64,000 nucleotides of DNA, from assembly GCA_016703895.1 (NCBI GenBank), contig JADJBE010000003.1:62001-126000 (forward strand), given 5' to 3'. The notes beneath the pieces are model-generated. The model did no database searches. It worked only from the letters and a program-made list of their open reading frames with translations, and was not told the origin of the DNA. Both the position numbers and the translations under genes were made by a program. Below are positions 53,728 through 63,104 of the stretch, in pieces (position 1 is the first letter of the stretch; each line of letters opens with the position of its first letter). The DNA comes from Pseudomonadota bacterium. GTDB lineage: Bacteria; Pseudomonadota; Gammaproteobacteria; Steroidobacterales; Steroidobacteraceae.

Positions 53728-55244
53728 TGCCACATCTGGGTTTACTCTCGGTTCTCATCTGGCTGCCTATTGTCGGCGGCGCGCTCGTGCTGCTGCTGGG
53801 GGAGCGCAACATTGCGCTCGGCCGCTGGGTGGCGCTCGGCACGGCGCTGCTCACATTCGGTTTGTCGATTCCGCTGTACACGGGCTTCGACTCGAGTACG
53901 GCCGCCATGCAGTTCGTCGAACGCCTGCCGTGGATCGCGACCTTCAATGCCGACTATGCACTCGGCGTCGATGGGATCGCGTTGCCGCTGATCCTGCTCA
54001 CCACTTTCATGACCATCCCGGTCATCGTCGCAGCCTGGACGGTGATTGAGGCGCGGCCGGCACAGTACTTTGCCGCCTTCCTGGTGATGGAAGGGCTGAT
54101 GATCGGCGTATTCTCCGCGCTCGATTCGCTGCTGTTCTATTTTTTCTGGGAAGCCATGTTGATACCGATGTTCCTGATCATCGGTATCTGGGGCGGACCG
54201 CGACGCGTTTACGCCACGATCAAGTTCTTTCTCTACACTTTCTTTGGCTCGGTGTTCATGTTGGTCGCGCTGATCTACATGTACACCAAGTCGGGTGACT
54301 ACAGCATCGCCAGCTTTCAGGCGTTACCGCTCACCTTGACAGAGCAGACCTGGATTTTTATTGCGTTCTTGCTGGCGTTCGCCGTCAAGATCCCGATGGT
54401 GCCGGTCCATACCTGGTTGCCGGACGCGCACGTCGAGGCGCCGACCGGTGGTTCCGTGGTGTTGGCCGCCATCATGTTGAAAATGGGTGGTTACGGCTTC
54501 CTGCGCTTCAGTCTGCCGATCACGCCAGATGCCAGTCGTGAGCTCGACTGGATCATCATCGGTTTGTCATTGTTTGCGGTGGTATACATCGGTTTCGTGG
54601 CGCTGGTGCAAACCGACATGAAAAAGCTGATCGCGTACTCGTCCATCGCCCATATGGGTTTCGTCACGCTAGGCGCGTTTCCGGCCTTCGATATCCTTGC
54701 CGCCAACGGCAGTGTGCAGGGCGCGGCGATGGGTATCGACGGCGCGATGGTGCAGATGGTCTCGCACGGGCTGGTGTCAGGCGCCATGTTCCTCTGTGTC
54801 GGGGTCATGTATGACCGGCTACATAGTCGCGAGATCAGCTCCTACGGGGGTGTGATCAACACCATGCCGCGTTTCGCCGCCTTCATGGTGCTCTTTGCGA
54901 TGGCCAATGCGGGTTTGCCAGGCACGTCCGGTTTCGTGGGCGAATTTCTGGTGATCCTCGCCAGCTTCAAAGCGAACTTCTGGTACGCCTTTCTGGCGGC
55001 GACCACGCTGGTGCTCGGCGCTGCCTACACATTGTGGCTCGTCAAGCGAGTGATCTTCGGGCCGGTCGCTAACAACAATGTCGCGACGCTGGAAGACCTC
55101 AACGCGCGCGAGTTCGTGATATTGGCGGTGCTCGCCGTCGCGGTGCTCGTGTTGGGGCTCTGGCCCGCACCGCTGCTGGAAGTCATGCAGGTCACCGTGC
55201 GTAACCTCGTTGAGCATATCGTTGTGAGCAAGGTGCCGCTGTGA
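53727..55244 (+). CDS. nuoM: NADH-quinone oxidoreductase subunit M
   Basis: A 505-residue antiporter-like subunit with about 14 helices. Landmarks are FYFFWEAMLIPMFLIIGIWGG with its proton-pathway Glu, AFAVKIPMVPVHTWLPDAHVEAPTGGSVVLAAIMLKMGGYG with the channel Lys, AYSSIAHMGF, and MANAGLPGTSGFVGEFL near the end. Frame and length are normal. Its stop overlaps the start of nuoN. Confidence 0.96.
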   Translation: MPHLGLLSVLIWLPIVGGALVLLLGERNIALGRWVALGTALLTFGLSIPLYTGFDSSTAAMQFVERLPWIATFNADYALGVDGIALPLILLTTFMTIPVIVAAWTVIEARPAQYFAAFLVMEGLMIGVFSALDSLLFYFFWEAMLIPMFLIIGIWGGPRRVYATIKFFLYTFFGSVFMLVALIYMYTKSGDYSIASFQALPLTLTEQTWIFIAFLLAFAVKIPMVPVHTWLPDAHVEAPTGGSVVLAAIMLKMGGYGFLRFSLPITPDASRELDWIIIGLSLFAVVYIGFVALVQTDMKKLIAYSSIAHMGFVTLGAFPAFDILAANGSVQGAAMGIDGAMVQMVSHGLVSGAMFLCVGVMYDRLHSREISSYGGVINTMPRFAAFMVLFAMANAGLPGTSGFVGEFLVILASFKANFWYAFLAATTLVLGAAYTLWLVKRVIFGPVANNNVATLEDLNAREFVILAVLAVAVLVLGLWPAPLLEVMQVTVRNLVEHIVVSKVPL

Positions 55245-56685
55245 TGGAGACGGGTTTCAACATGGCGAACATCGCGCGTGCGATGCCCGAGATGTATCTC
55301 GCCGGTGCGATCTGTTTCGTGCTGCTCGTCGACGTGTTCTTTGGTGAGAAGCGGCGCGGGCTCACGCCGACGCTGACCTTGCTGGTCTTGGCGGTTGGCG
55401 CTGCATTGACTCTGCTGTACGCCAATTTGCCTGGGCGGGAGTTCCTGTTCCACGGCCAATACGTGAGCGATCCGCTCGCCGTGATGTTGAAGCTGTTCGG
55501 CTTTCTCGTCGCAGCCATCGGGTTGCTGTATTCGCGCGACTACCTGCAACGTCGTGACATGAACCGCGGCGAGTACTACGTGCTGGTGCTCACGGCCTTG
55601 CTGGGCGTGTTTGTCATCGTTTCGGCTAACAGTCTGCTCACTGTCTATATCGGCGTGGAGCTGTTGGCGCTGTCTGTTTATGCCATTGTCGCCTTTGATC
55701 GGCAGTCCGGCATTGCGGCCGAAGCGGCCATGAAGTACTTCGTGCTGGGAGCGATGGCCTCGGGCGTGTTGCTCTATGGCATGTCGATGATCTACGGGTT
55801 GACGGGCACACTCGCGCTCGATGAGCTGGCGCAGATGGCGAGCGGCACGCCCAGCCTCGGCGTGACATTCGGTCTGGTGTTTATCGTGGTAGCCGTGGCA
55901 TTCAAGTTTGGTGCCGCGCCGTTTCATATGTGGTTGCCTGATGTCTATCACGGCGCGCCGACGGCCGTGACCACCTTTATTAGCACCGTGCCGCAGATCG
56001 CGTACTTCGCATTGGCGTTCCGCTTGCTGTCCTTCGGCATGAGCGGCGTGGCGGAGTACTGGCAGGACATGCTGGCCATCGTGGCGGTGCTGTCGCTGGT
56101 GCTCGGCAATCTGGTTGCCATCGCGCAGACCAATATGAAGCGCATGTTGGCTTACTCAACCATCGGCAACGTCGGCTTTATCCTGCTGGGGTTCGTCGCC
56201 GGTAACTTGCAGGGTCATGAGGCGGCGCTTTACTACACAGTTGCCTACGTGATCATGGCCCTCGGTTCGTTCGGCGTGGTGCTGCTGCTGAGCCGTACGG
56301 GTTTTGAGGCTGACGAACTCGATCACTTCCGCGGTCTGCATGCCCGTGACCCGCTGGCGGCCGCCGTCATGGCCATCCTGATGTTCTCGACCGCCGGCAT
56401 CCCGCCGTTCGTCGGGTTCTGGGCGAAGTTCAATATCCTGCAGGCGCTATGGCTCGATGGGCACGTGGCGCTCATTATCGTCGCGGCCGCCGTGTCGATC
56501 ATCGGCCTGTTCTATTACCTGCGGGTGGTCAAGCTGATGTATTTCGACGCGCCCGACGGTTTGCCCGCCGCCCAGAGCGGGCAGGGCGGTGTCCGGCTGA
56601 CCCTGGCGCTCAACGCGCTCGCGGTCGTGGCCCTGGCATCATGCCAAACGTGCTGCTGCAGCTTGTGGCGCGGGTTATCGGCTAG
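55244..56685 (+). CDS. nuoN: NADH-quinone oxidoreductase subunit N (frame broken near the end)
   Basis: The third antiporter-like subunit, about 480 residues: NSLLTVYIGVELLALSVYAIVAF, AFKFGAAPFHMWLPDVYHGAPTAVTTFIST and AYSTIGNVGFILLGF. The uninterrupted frame runs on past the true end through tRNA-fMet, which cannot be right. Adding one G near 56633 (gccctggcatc to gccctgggcatc) gives ALGIMPNVLLQLVARVIG and the TAG at 56683-56685. The start ATG overlaps the nuoM stop. This closes the nuo operon. Confidence 0.93.
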
Positions 56686-56730
56686 CGTTTCGCACAGGCT
56701 GAACGGATCGCATTTCCCGCCAAGTTCATT

Positions 56731-56736
56731 TATACT
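56731..56736 (+). promoter_or_regulatory. Candidate -10 box (TATACT) for tRNA-fMet
   Basis: TATACT lies 12 bases before the mature tRNA 5' end, a good -10 sequence and position. I could not find a convincing -35 at 16-18 bases, so the assignment rests on the -10 alone. Confidence 0.35.
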
Positions 56737-56748
56737 TGTCGGCTCGGT

Positions 56749-56825
<77 letters not shown>

Positions 56826-56841
56826 ACTTCCCTGGCATCAG

Positions 56842-56869
56842 TCTGGGGAGGTTGCTACTGCTCCCCAGA
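56842..56869 (+). terminator. Hairpin after tRNA-fMet
   Basis: TCTGGGGAG and CTCCCCAGA form a perfect 9-bp stem with a 10-base loop. No T-tract follows on either strand, so it may be a weak or factor-dependent terminator, or an RNA processing barrier, between the tRNA and the convergent SDR gene. Confidence 0.45.
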
Positions 56870-56890
56870 TCGTCTATCTCCGTACCACGC

Positions 56891-57652
56891 TCACTGCGCG
56901 CATTCGCCGCCGTCGACCGGTATGACGGCCCCCGTTATGAATGCGGCCTGCGGACTCAATAGCCACAGCACCGTGTTCGCGATATCGCGGACGTCGCCGG
57001 GATGCTTGAGAGGGATCTCCGCCAACCGCGCATCGATGACAGCGCGAAACTCGACGCGCGCGGCCTCGAATTTCTCGGTGGCGATCAAACCGGGGGCGAT
57101 CACATTCAGTCGTATGCCTTGCGTGGCGTATTCCAGCGCCGCGGACTTTGTTAGCCCGATGAGTCCCCACTTGGCGGCGCAATAGTCCTGGATCCCGGCA
57201 AAGCCGCGTGTGCCACCAATCGAGCTGGTGTTGACGATCGCCCCGCCGGCGCCTTGCAGCATCAGCGCGATTTCATGTTGCATGCAGCGGAACGTGCCAG
57301 TCAGGTTGATATCGATTGTTTTGGTAAACCGCTCTGGCGGGGTCTCGTGCGTGGGTGACTGCCCGAGCGTCGCGCCGACGTTATTGACGGCATAGTCGAG
57401 GCGGCCGAACTGCTGCTGTATAGCCGCGAATTGGTGTTCGAGCGATGCCGCATCGGTGACGTCTACCGGTAGCGCAACAGCTGTGCCGCCCGCCGCAACG
57501 ATCGATGCGGCAACCTGCTGGCAGCGCTCGCGATCTCGCGCGCCGACAATAACGCTGGCGCCGGCCTCACCCAGCGCCAGGGCAGTCGCTCGCCCCATGC
57601 CAGTGGAGCCGCCTTGGACCAGCGCCACCCGTCCCGTAAACTCTATTCGCAT
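56891..57652 (-). CDS. Short-chain dehydrogenase/reductase
   Basis: A 253-residue classical SDR using NAD(P)H. The Rossmann loop reads GRVALVQGGSTGMGRATALALGEAG. NNVGAT follows, then the active site Ser in VNTSSIGG and YCAAKWGL supplying Tyr and Lys (about residues 151-159). IRLNVIAPGLI and FITGAVIPVDGGECAQ end it. The substrate is unknown; such enzymes oxidise or reduce alcohols, steroids, sugars or 3-oxoacyl groups. GGAGGGG six bases upstream fixes the start at 57652 (MRIEFTGRV). It is divergent from the sulfatase-modifying-factor-like gene by 23 bases. Confidence 0.88.
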   Translation of the reverse strand: MRIEFTGRVALVQGGSTGMGRATALALGEAGASVIVGARDRERCQQVAASIVAAGGTAVALPVDVTDAASLEHQFAAIQQQFGRLDYAVNNVGATLGQSPTHETPPERFTKTIDINLTGTFRCMQHEIALMLQGAGGAIVNTSSIGGTRGFAGIQDYCAAKWGLIGLTKSAALEYATQGIRLNVIAPGLIATEKFEAARVEFRAVIDARLAEIPLKHPGDVRDIANTVLWLLSPQAAFITGAVIPVDGGECAQ

Positions 57653-57675
57653 CAGCCCCTCCGTAAGGATGCTCA

Positions 57676-58664
57676 ATGATCCGCTTTGGCCCAGTCATCC
57701 TCGCCGTGGTGTCGCTAGTCGCTGTTACGTTGTTCGCTGGCGCGGCCGGCGCCAATGACGCGCCGCTCGATAGTAACGCGACGGGATTTCAAGATTGTGC
57801 GGATTGTCCGGCGATGATCCGCGTGCCGGCTGGGTCGGTGATGATTGGAGCAGGCCCGGACGCCTTCGATCGCAAGGCGAACGAGCGACAACGGGTGCCC
57901 GCAGCGATCGCGGCCCCGTTCGCGATGGCCGAGACTGAGGTTACGCGGGCGCAGTTTGCCGCTTTCATTGCGGCCACCAAGTACTCCATGCCGCGTGGCG
58001 AGCTCGATGGTAAGCCGGGACCGATCGGCTGCAACTACTGGAATGGCGTGTATGGCTATGTCGCCGTACTCAGTTGGCAGAATCCTGGCTTCATTCAGCG
58101 CGACGACGAGCCGGTGCTGTGTGTCAGCTACGAAGATGCTGCCGCTTACGCGTCCTGGCTCGCAAAAACGACGGGCCGGTCTTATCGCGTACCATCGTCG
58201 GTGGAATTTGAGTACGCCTCGCGCGCCGGCAGTGACGCGGCGTGGCACTGGGGTAACAACTCCGAAGATGCTTGTTTGTACGCCAACGTGGGCGATACCA
58301 CCTTGAAGCGCCGCTTTCCCGAGCGCCAGGATTTCAACTGCAACGATGGCTTCGAGAATACGTCGCGGTGAAGCACTTCAAGCCGAATGCCTACGGGCTT
58401 TACGACATGGTCGGCAACGCCTGGGAGTGGACCGCGGACTGCTGGCACGACGATCTGACTACCGCGCCGCTCGATGGCAGCGCCTGGCTGGCGGCGGACG
58501 GCGGAAACTGCGGGCGGCGCACCCCCATGGGCGGTGGCTGGATCAGTGGGCCGGGTTGGGCGCGCTCTTCTATCCGTTCCAACGACCCAGCGAGCTATAG
58601 AAGTTATATGCTGGGGTTTCGTGTTGCTGCGGATCTTAAGAGGAATGCACATGCCAAGAATTGA
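57676..58664 (+). CDS. Exported SUMF1/FGE-sulfatase-domain protein (frame broken once)
   Basis: A signal peptide (VILAVVSLVAVTLFAGAAGAN) is followed by a formylglycine-generating-enzyme fold: IRVPAGSVMIGAG, FAMAETEVTRAQFAAFI, PVLCVSYEDAAAYASWLAKTTGRSYRVPSSVEFEYASRAG, then LYDMVGNAWEWTADCW, MGGGWISGPGWARSSIRS and LGFRVA. True FGE has two active-site cysteines in the segment after GGS; here GGGWISGPGWARSSIRSND has none, so it is probably a non-catalytic or differently acting member. The frame stops at a TGA at 58369-58371. One base missing near 58362-58368 restores VKHFKPNAYGLYD. About 329 residues joined. The stop overlaps the next gene's start. Confidence 0.8.
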
Positions 58665-59250
58665 CCCACCTGCTATCGATTCGCTACCGGACGATCTGGC
58701 GAAAGTCATGCGGGGCGCCGAAGAGTACATGGGCTTCATTGCCAATGATGGACTGGCGATGGCCTACAAGCCGGAATATCTGCGTACCGCAGGACCTTTG
58801 ATGCAGGCTATCTACAAGGACGACAAAGTGAGCTTCGAGCTCAAGCGGCTCATCGGCATGATGTCGAGCTGGGCTGCGGGTTGTCAGTATTGCGTGGCGC
58901 ACACGGCGCACGGTGCTGCCAAGTTAGGCATAGCGGAGGAAAAGATCGCTGCGTTGCCAAGCTTTGAGACCAGCCCGCTATTCGACGATGCTGAGCGTGC
59001 CGCGTTGCGAGTGGCACGCGGCGCAGGCCAAGTACCGAACGGCGTCACTGACGCTGAGTTTGCCGATCTCAAGCAGCACTACTCGCTCGAGCAAGTCGTG
59101 GAGATCGTCGGTGTGATCGCTATGTTCGGCTTTCTCAACCGTTGGAATGCGACGCTGGCGACCGAGCTCGAATCCTCACCGCTGCAGTTTGCCCAGCGCG
59201 CACTGAAAGGAACTGGCTGGTCTGCCGGTGTGCACGCAAGCAAAGCTTGA
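58651..59250 (+). CDS. AhpD-like carboxymuconolactone-decarboxylase-family protein
   Basis: A 199-residue all-helical protein starting at 58651 (MPRIDPPAID). AAGAGGA stands at a proper distance from this ATG; the ATG six bases earlier is too close. The AhpD core is intact: SSWAAGCQYCVAHTAHGAAKLG at about residues 77-98, giving CxxC plus the downstream His. Families of this type reduce peroxides or disulfides or act on lactones; no substrate is evident. It overlaps the SUMF1-like gene by 14 bases, so both are translated from one message. Confidence 0.8.
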   Translation: MPRIDPPAIDSLPDDLAKVMRGAEEYMGFIANDGLAMAYKPEYLRTAGPLMQAIYKDDKVSFELKRLIGMMSSWAAGCQYCVAHTAHGAAKLGIAEEKIAALPSFETSPLFDDAERAALRVARGAGQVPNGVTDAEFADLKQHYSLEQVVEIVGVIAMFGFLNRWNATLATELESSPLQFAQRALKGTGWSAGVHASKA

Positions 59251-59253
59251 GCG

Positions 59254-59703
59254 TCAGCGACGCCAGTAGCGCTCCATTTCGAGGTACAGGAACGAGGCGG
59301 ACCAGGTGATCAGGATGAAGCCGATCAGTGCCTCGGTGCCGGCGACAAACCGGATCGGGCCGATGGGAGCGATATCGCCGTAACCCACGGTGGTGTACGT
59401 GGTTGCCGAGAGATACACCGCGTCGAGCAAGTTGTGCTGCTCGGGACCTCCCATGGCGCCGCTCTCGGGTATTGTGAGCAGCGCCCAATAGGCGACACCA
59501 AACAACCAGATCTCGATGACATGCAGCACGATCACGGCATATACGCCGTAGAGGACTTTACGACGTCGATCTGAATGCGAGCGCTGCAGCGCGCGTGACA
59601 GCCACTGCAGGCCCTCGTAGTGAATGGCGACGCACAGCGCCACGGACAACGCTGTCACGACGACGACCAGCGCGTTGATTGTCCAATTGTCGTACATCTG
59701 CAT
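59254..59703 (-). CDS. Two-helix potassium channel protein
   Basis: A 149-residue inner-membrane protein. Helices lie at about residues 10-28, 50-75 and 115-140, with a pore loop TTYTTVGYGDIAPIGPIRF (about 104-122) containing the K+ selectivity filter TVGYGD. This is the Ion_trans_2 pattern of small bacterial K+ channels that assemble as tetramers. No ligand-binding RCK domain is attached. It is convergent with the AhpD-like gene, its stop three bases past that gene's stop. The ATG at 59703 gives MQMYDNWTINAL. Confidence 0.88.
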   Translation of the reverse strand: MQMYDNWTINALVVVVTALSVALCVAIHYEGLQWLSRALQRSHSDRRRKVLYGVYAVIVLHVIEIWLFGVAYWALLTIPESGAMGGPEQHNLLDAVYLSATTYTTVGYGDIAPIGPIRFVAGTEALIGFILITWSASFLYLEMERYWRR

Positions 59704-59749
59704 TCAGTCGCTATGCTACAGTTTGGCGCTGTTCCAGGGAGGAAACACG

Positions 59750-60766
59750 ATGCGACTCATGATAACCCTGATGTTAGGTGTGTTGTGGCTGACAGCCGCG
59801 GGTGAATCGTTGGCGCAGTCCACTTTCAGTGCCGCGCGACCGCAGGAAGTCCGAGTCGTCTGTGCGGCGCGCGGCGTTGCCCGGCAGCAGTGCGGCGCCG
59901 ACTTGCGTGGCTATGTGTTTTCGCGGGCGATCGATGCCGCGGGATCGCGGTGCGAAGTCGGCCGCAACTTTGGCTATGGCGACACCGCTATGTGGATCGA
60001 ACAAGGTTGCGGTGGTGAGTTCTTCTTCACGAATCGTGGCGATGCGGTGGTGCCAACAGCGGTGGCCGGCGGCGAACGCTCGGTGCGCTGCGAATCCCAG
60101 GATGGTCGGCGCGCCAATTGCGCCGCGGATCTTGCCGCATACGCCTTGCGTGATCTGCGGCAACAGTCGCGTACCAACTGCGTGGCAGGGGAGAACTGGG
60201 GTTGGGACGACCGCGGCGTCTACGTGGATCAAGGCTGTCGCGCCGACTTTCTGTTTGTGCCGCGCACCGATCAGGGGATGGCGGCTGGTGCTGCTTCGCG
60301 GACCGTTGGCTGCGCGTCGCGCGACGCCCGACGAGCGGAGTGCGCGGCGGACCTGACCGGTTACGTCATGCGGGACTTCCGCCAGGTCTCGCGCAGCGTA
60401 TGCCTGGCAGGGCAGAGTTTTGGCGTCAGTGAGCGTGGCGTCTGGGCGGATCGCGGTTGTCGGGTGGAAGTCGTGTTCGACTACGTGGGCAATCGCGGTC
60501 GTGGCTATGTCCGATCAACCTCGGTCGCCGCAGCGTCGACGAACCCACCCGGTGGGGCCACAGCGCTAGGCTCTGTGCCGACCACGATCCGGTGCGAGTC
60601 GCTCGACAATGGCCGCAACTATTGCGACGCCGCTTTCGCGGTGCGGGCGCGCGTTTCGCAGCAGCTCAGCCGATCCGCTTGCACGGAGGGCAGCAGTTGG
60701 GGGCTGGATAACCGCGGGCTCTGGGTGGACCAGGGTTGTCGGGCCGATTTCGAGGTTTTTCGCTGA
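59750..60766 (+). CDS. Exported protein with four DUF3011 repeats
   Basis: A 338-residue protein starting at 59750 after a strong AGGGAGGAAA site. The signal peptide MRLMITLMLGVLWLTAAGESLAQ is cleavable. The mature part is four similar units of about 70-80 residues (near 35-95, 110-180, 185-255, 270-338). Each has VxCxS.D.RR..CAADL, then QxSRxxCxxGxSWG and RGVWVDQGCRADF. The six-cysteine pattern suggests disulfides in the periplasm. This matches the DUF3011 family; its function is not known. It ends upstream of a candidate small RNA and the rimP operon. Confidence 0.82.
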   Translation: MRLMITLMLGVLWLTAAGESLAQSTFSAARPQEVRVVCAARGVARQQCGADLRGYVFSRAIDAAGSRCEVGRNFGYGDTAMWIEQGCGGEFFFTNRGDAVVPTAVAGGERSVRCESQDGRRANCAADLAAYALRDLRQQSRTNCVAGENWGWDDRGVYVDQGCRADFLFVPRTDQGMAAGAASRTVGCASRDARRAECAADLTGYVMRDFRQVSRSVCLAGQSFGVSERGVWADRGCRVEVVFDYVGNRGRGYVRSTSVAAASTNPPGGATALGSVPTTIRCESLDNGRNYCDAAFAVRARVSQQLSRSACTEGSSWGLDNRGLWVDQGCRADFEVFR

Positions 60767-60778
60767 TTGCGGGGACTT

Positions 60779-60807
60779 TTGCGCGTTTCTCCGGGATACC
60801 GTACAAT
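60779..60807 (+). promoter_or_regulatory. Candidate promoter downstream of the DUF3011 gene
   Basis: TTGCGC and TACAAT are separated by 17 bases. The -10 is a 5/6 match and the -35 only 3/6. A transcript from about 60814 would run into the strong terminator at 60886-60908. Confidence 0.35.
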
Positions 60808-60813
60808 TCGCGA

Positions 60814-60908
60814 CCGCGGTGGGTAGACGGCTAGTCTGGATACTCCGTTGAGGGTGAGAAATCGCGCTCAAGTGCTTGATTCAAGAAGCCCCCGCGGGGG
60901 CTTTTTTT
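60814..60908 (+). ncRNA. Candidate small RNA or rimP leader
   Basis: About 95 bases between a plausible promoter and a strong intrinsic terminator, with no protein frame of its own. It contains a CTTGA-TTCAAG dyad just before the terminator. It could be a free-standing small RNA or only the terminated leader of the rimP-nusA-infB operon. Confidence 0.3.
60886..60908 (+). terminator. First terminator upstream of rimP
   Basis: AAGCCCCC-GC-GGGGGCTT, a GC-perfect palindrome followed by seven Ts (60902-60908). A very strong intrinsic terminator. Confidence 0.88.
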
Positions 60909-60979
60909 GTTTGGACCCCTGGCCGGGGTGATTGCGATGGCAGCCGTTGGTTGCGCAGCGCGAGCGAGCAGGACAGATC

Positions 60980-61000
60980 AGGGCCTCATGGCCCTTTTTT
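60980..61000 (+). terminator. Second terminator upstream of rimP
   Basis: AGGGCC-TCAT-GGCCCT followed by six Ts, 31 bases before the rimP start. With the one at 60886 it makes a tandem pair in the operon leader, where partial read-through could be regulated. Confidence 0.8.
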
Positions 61001-61031
61001 ATTGGGCGGTAGTGTTGTTAGGAGCGCGGGC

Positions 61032-61502
61032 ATGGCGACGGACATACGTGAGCAAGTCACGGCGTTGCTGGAGCCAGTGGTCGAGGCGGCAGGCTACGAA
61101 CTGGTGGAACTCGAGTTCCTGCCAGGTAGTGGTGGTGGCGTCTTGCGCCTGTATATCGATTTGGTGTCCAGCGATCCGGCTGCCGCGATCGCGATCGAGG
61201 ATTGCGAGCAGGTGAGTCGCGCGGTTGCGGCGACGCTCGACGAGTCGGACCCGATTCCGGGCGCCTACTCGCTCGAGGTCTCCTCGCCTGGGTTCGATCG
61301 GGTGCTGCGCAAGCCAGCGCACTTTGTGCGCTTTGTCGGTGAGCGAGTGAAGGTCGAGTTGTCAGTGGCGCGGGCCGGTCGCAAGCGTTTTACGGGCGCG
61401 CTCACGGCTGCGGACGAGAGCGGCATCGAGCTCGAGGTGGACGGTGTTGAAGTCAAGATCGCGTACGCCGATGTTGGTCGCGCGCGAGTGGTGCCGGTCT
61501 GA
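61032..61502 (+). CDS. rimP: Ribosome maturation factor RimP
   Basis: A 156-residue 30S-maturation protein. The N-terminal alpha/beta domain has VTALLEPVVEAAGYELVELEF, LRLYIDL and IEDCEQVSRAVAATLDESDP, with YSLEVSSPGFDRVLRKPAHFVRFVGERVKV. The C-terminal SH3-like domain follows (KRFTGAL, VKIAYADVGRARVVP). The start at 61032 follows TAGGAG. It is first gene of the rimP-nusA-infB operon, behind two intrinsic terminators. No frame errors are seen. Confidence 0.95.
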   Translation: MATDIREQVTALLEPVVEAAGYELVELEFLPGSGGGVLRLYIDLVSSDPAAAIAIEDCEQVSRAVAATLDESDPIPGAYSLEVSSPGFDRVLRKPAHFVRFVGERVKVELSVARAGRKRFTGALTAADESGIELEVDGVEVKIAYADVGRARVVPV

Positions 61503-61555
61503 GCCGCGTTGCGGTTCTGCATCGGTGTGCGATGAGTGTTTGAGGTGTTAGCAGC

Positions 61556-63054
61556 ATGAACAAGGAAATCCTGATGGTCGTCGACGCCGTCTCCAACGAG
61601 AAGGCGTCGACAAGGAGATCATATTCGAGGCGCTCGAAGCAGCGCTGGCGGCTGCGGCCCGCAAAGCACAACGAAGAGTGGGATGTGCGGGTGGCAATCG
61701 ACCGTGCAAGACGGGCGACTACGACACCTTCCGTCGCTGGAAAGTCTTTGCGGACGACTCGACCGAACTCGAGACACCGGACCGCGAGCTGCGTCTGGAG
61801 GACGGACTCGATATCGATCCGAAAGCGATGCCCGAAGGCTTCGTCGAAGAACCGATGGAATCGGTAGCGTTCGGCCGCATCGCCGCGCAACAGGCCAAGC
61901 AGGTCATCGTGCAAAAGGTGCGCGAGGCCGAGCGCGCACAGGTGGTCGAGGCCTATCAGGACCGTGTCGGCACCCTGGTCTCGGGTGTCGTGAAGCGTGT
62001 CGACCGAAATGGCGTGTATGTCGACCTGGGTGGCAACGCCGAGGGCTTCGTCCCGCGCTCAGACATGATCCCGCGCGAGATCGTCAAGAGCCAGGACCGC
62101 ATCAAGGCATTCTTGCGCGAAGTGCGCTCCGAGCCACGCGGACCGCAGCTGTTTCTGACGCGTACCGCGCGCGAATTCCTGGTCGAGTTGTTCAAGCTGG
62201 AAGTACCCGAGGTAGGCCAGGGTCTGATTCAGATTCTAGGTGCGGCCCGTGATCCTGGCGTGCGCGCCAAAATCGCCGTCAAGAGCCTCGAGGCGCGGGT
62301 CGACCCAGTGGGTGCGTGCGTGGGTATGCGCGGCTCACGCGTGCAGGCGGTGTCTAACGAGATCGCGGGTGAGCGCGTCGACATCATTCCGCATGACGGC
62401 AATCCAGCACAGTTCGTCATCAATGCGATGTCGCCGGCCGAAGTGCAGTCCATCGTGGTCGATGAAGAGTCGCATAGCATGGACATCGCGGTCGCCGAGG
62501 ACAAATTGTCGCAGGCGATCGGCCGTGGTGGTCAGAATATCCGCCTCGCCAGTCAGTTGACGGGCTGGGAACTCAATGTGATGACCGAGTCCGACGCTGA
62601 AGCGAAGAGCGAGACCGAGTCAAAAGCGTTGGCCGAGAATTTCAAGAAATTGCTCGACGTCGATGAGAACCTGGCTGCGATCTTGGTGCAGGAAGGCTTC
62701 TCGACGGTCGAGGAAGTGGCCTACGTGCCGCAGGCCGAACTCATGTCGATCGAGGAGTTCGACGAGGCAATGGTCAAGGAGCTTCGCAATCGAGCTCGTG
62801 ATGTCCTGCTGACGCAGGCGATCGCTAGTGAGGAGACACTCGATAGCAACATGCCGGCTGAAGACCTGCTGTTGCTCGAGGGGATGAAGCCGGATCTCGC
62901 GCTCGCTCTCGCACGCCGCGGTGTGCGCACTCGTGAGGAGCTGGCGGAGCAGGCGGTCGACGATCTGAGCGATATCGCTGATCTGGCGCCCGAAGAAGCT
63001 GGCCGGCTCATCATGAAAGCACGTGAGATCTGGTTCGAGGGTGAGGCCAGCTAA
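61556..63054 (+). CDS. nusA: Transcription termination/antitermination factor NusA (frame broken near the start)
   Basis: RNA-polymerase-binding factor for pausing, termination and antitermination, about 500 residues joined. MNKEILMVVDAVSNEK is in frame. One base is missing near 61602 (VDKEIIFEALEAALAAAARK in the next frame), one is extra near 61665, and two are extra near 61704-61706, after which KTGDYDTFRRWKVFAD is in register to the end. S1 domain (VGTLVSGVVKRVDRNGVYVDLG) and the two KH domains (VGACVGMRGSRVQAV; AIGRGGQNIRLASQLTGW) are intact. Two acidic C-terminal repeats (FSTVEEVAYVP; VRTREELAEQAVDDL) follow. Confidence 0.93.
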
Positions 63055-63104
63055 TTGCAGTTTGCCCCGCCTTTGGAAGCAAGAGAGTTTGAGGTAGTAG
63101 CGCT

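Noticed and set aside
52654..53733. A 359-codon open frame antisense to nuoL
   Set aside because: It mirrors conserved NuoL codons, has no ribosome binding site and no recognisable domain.
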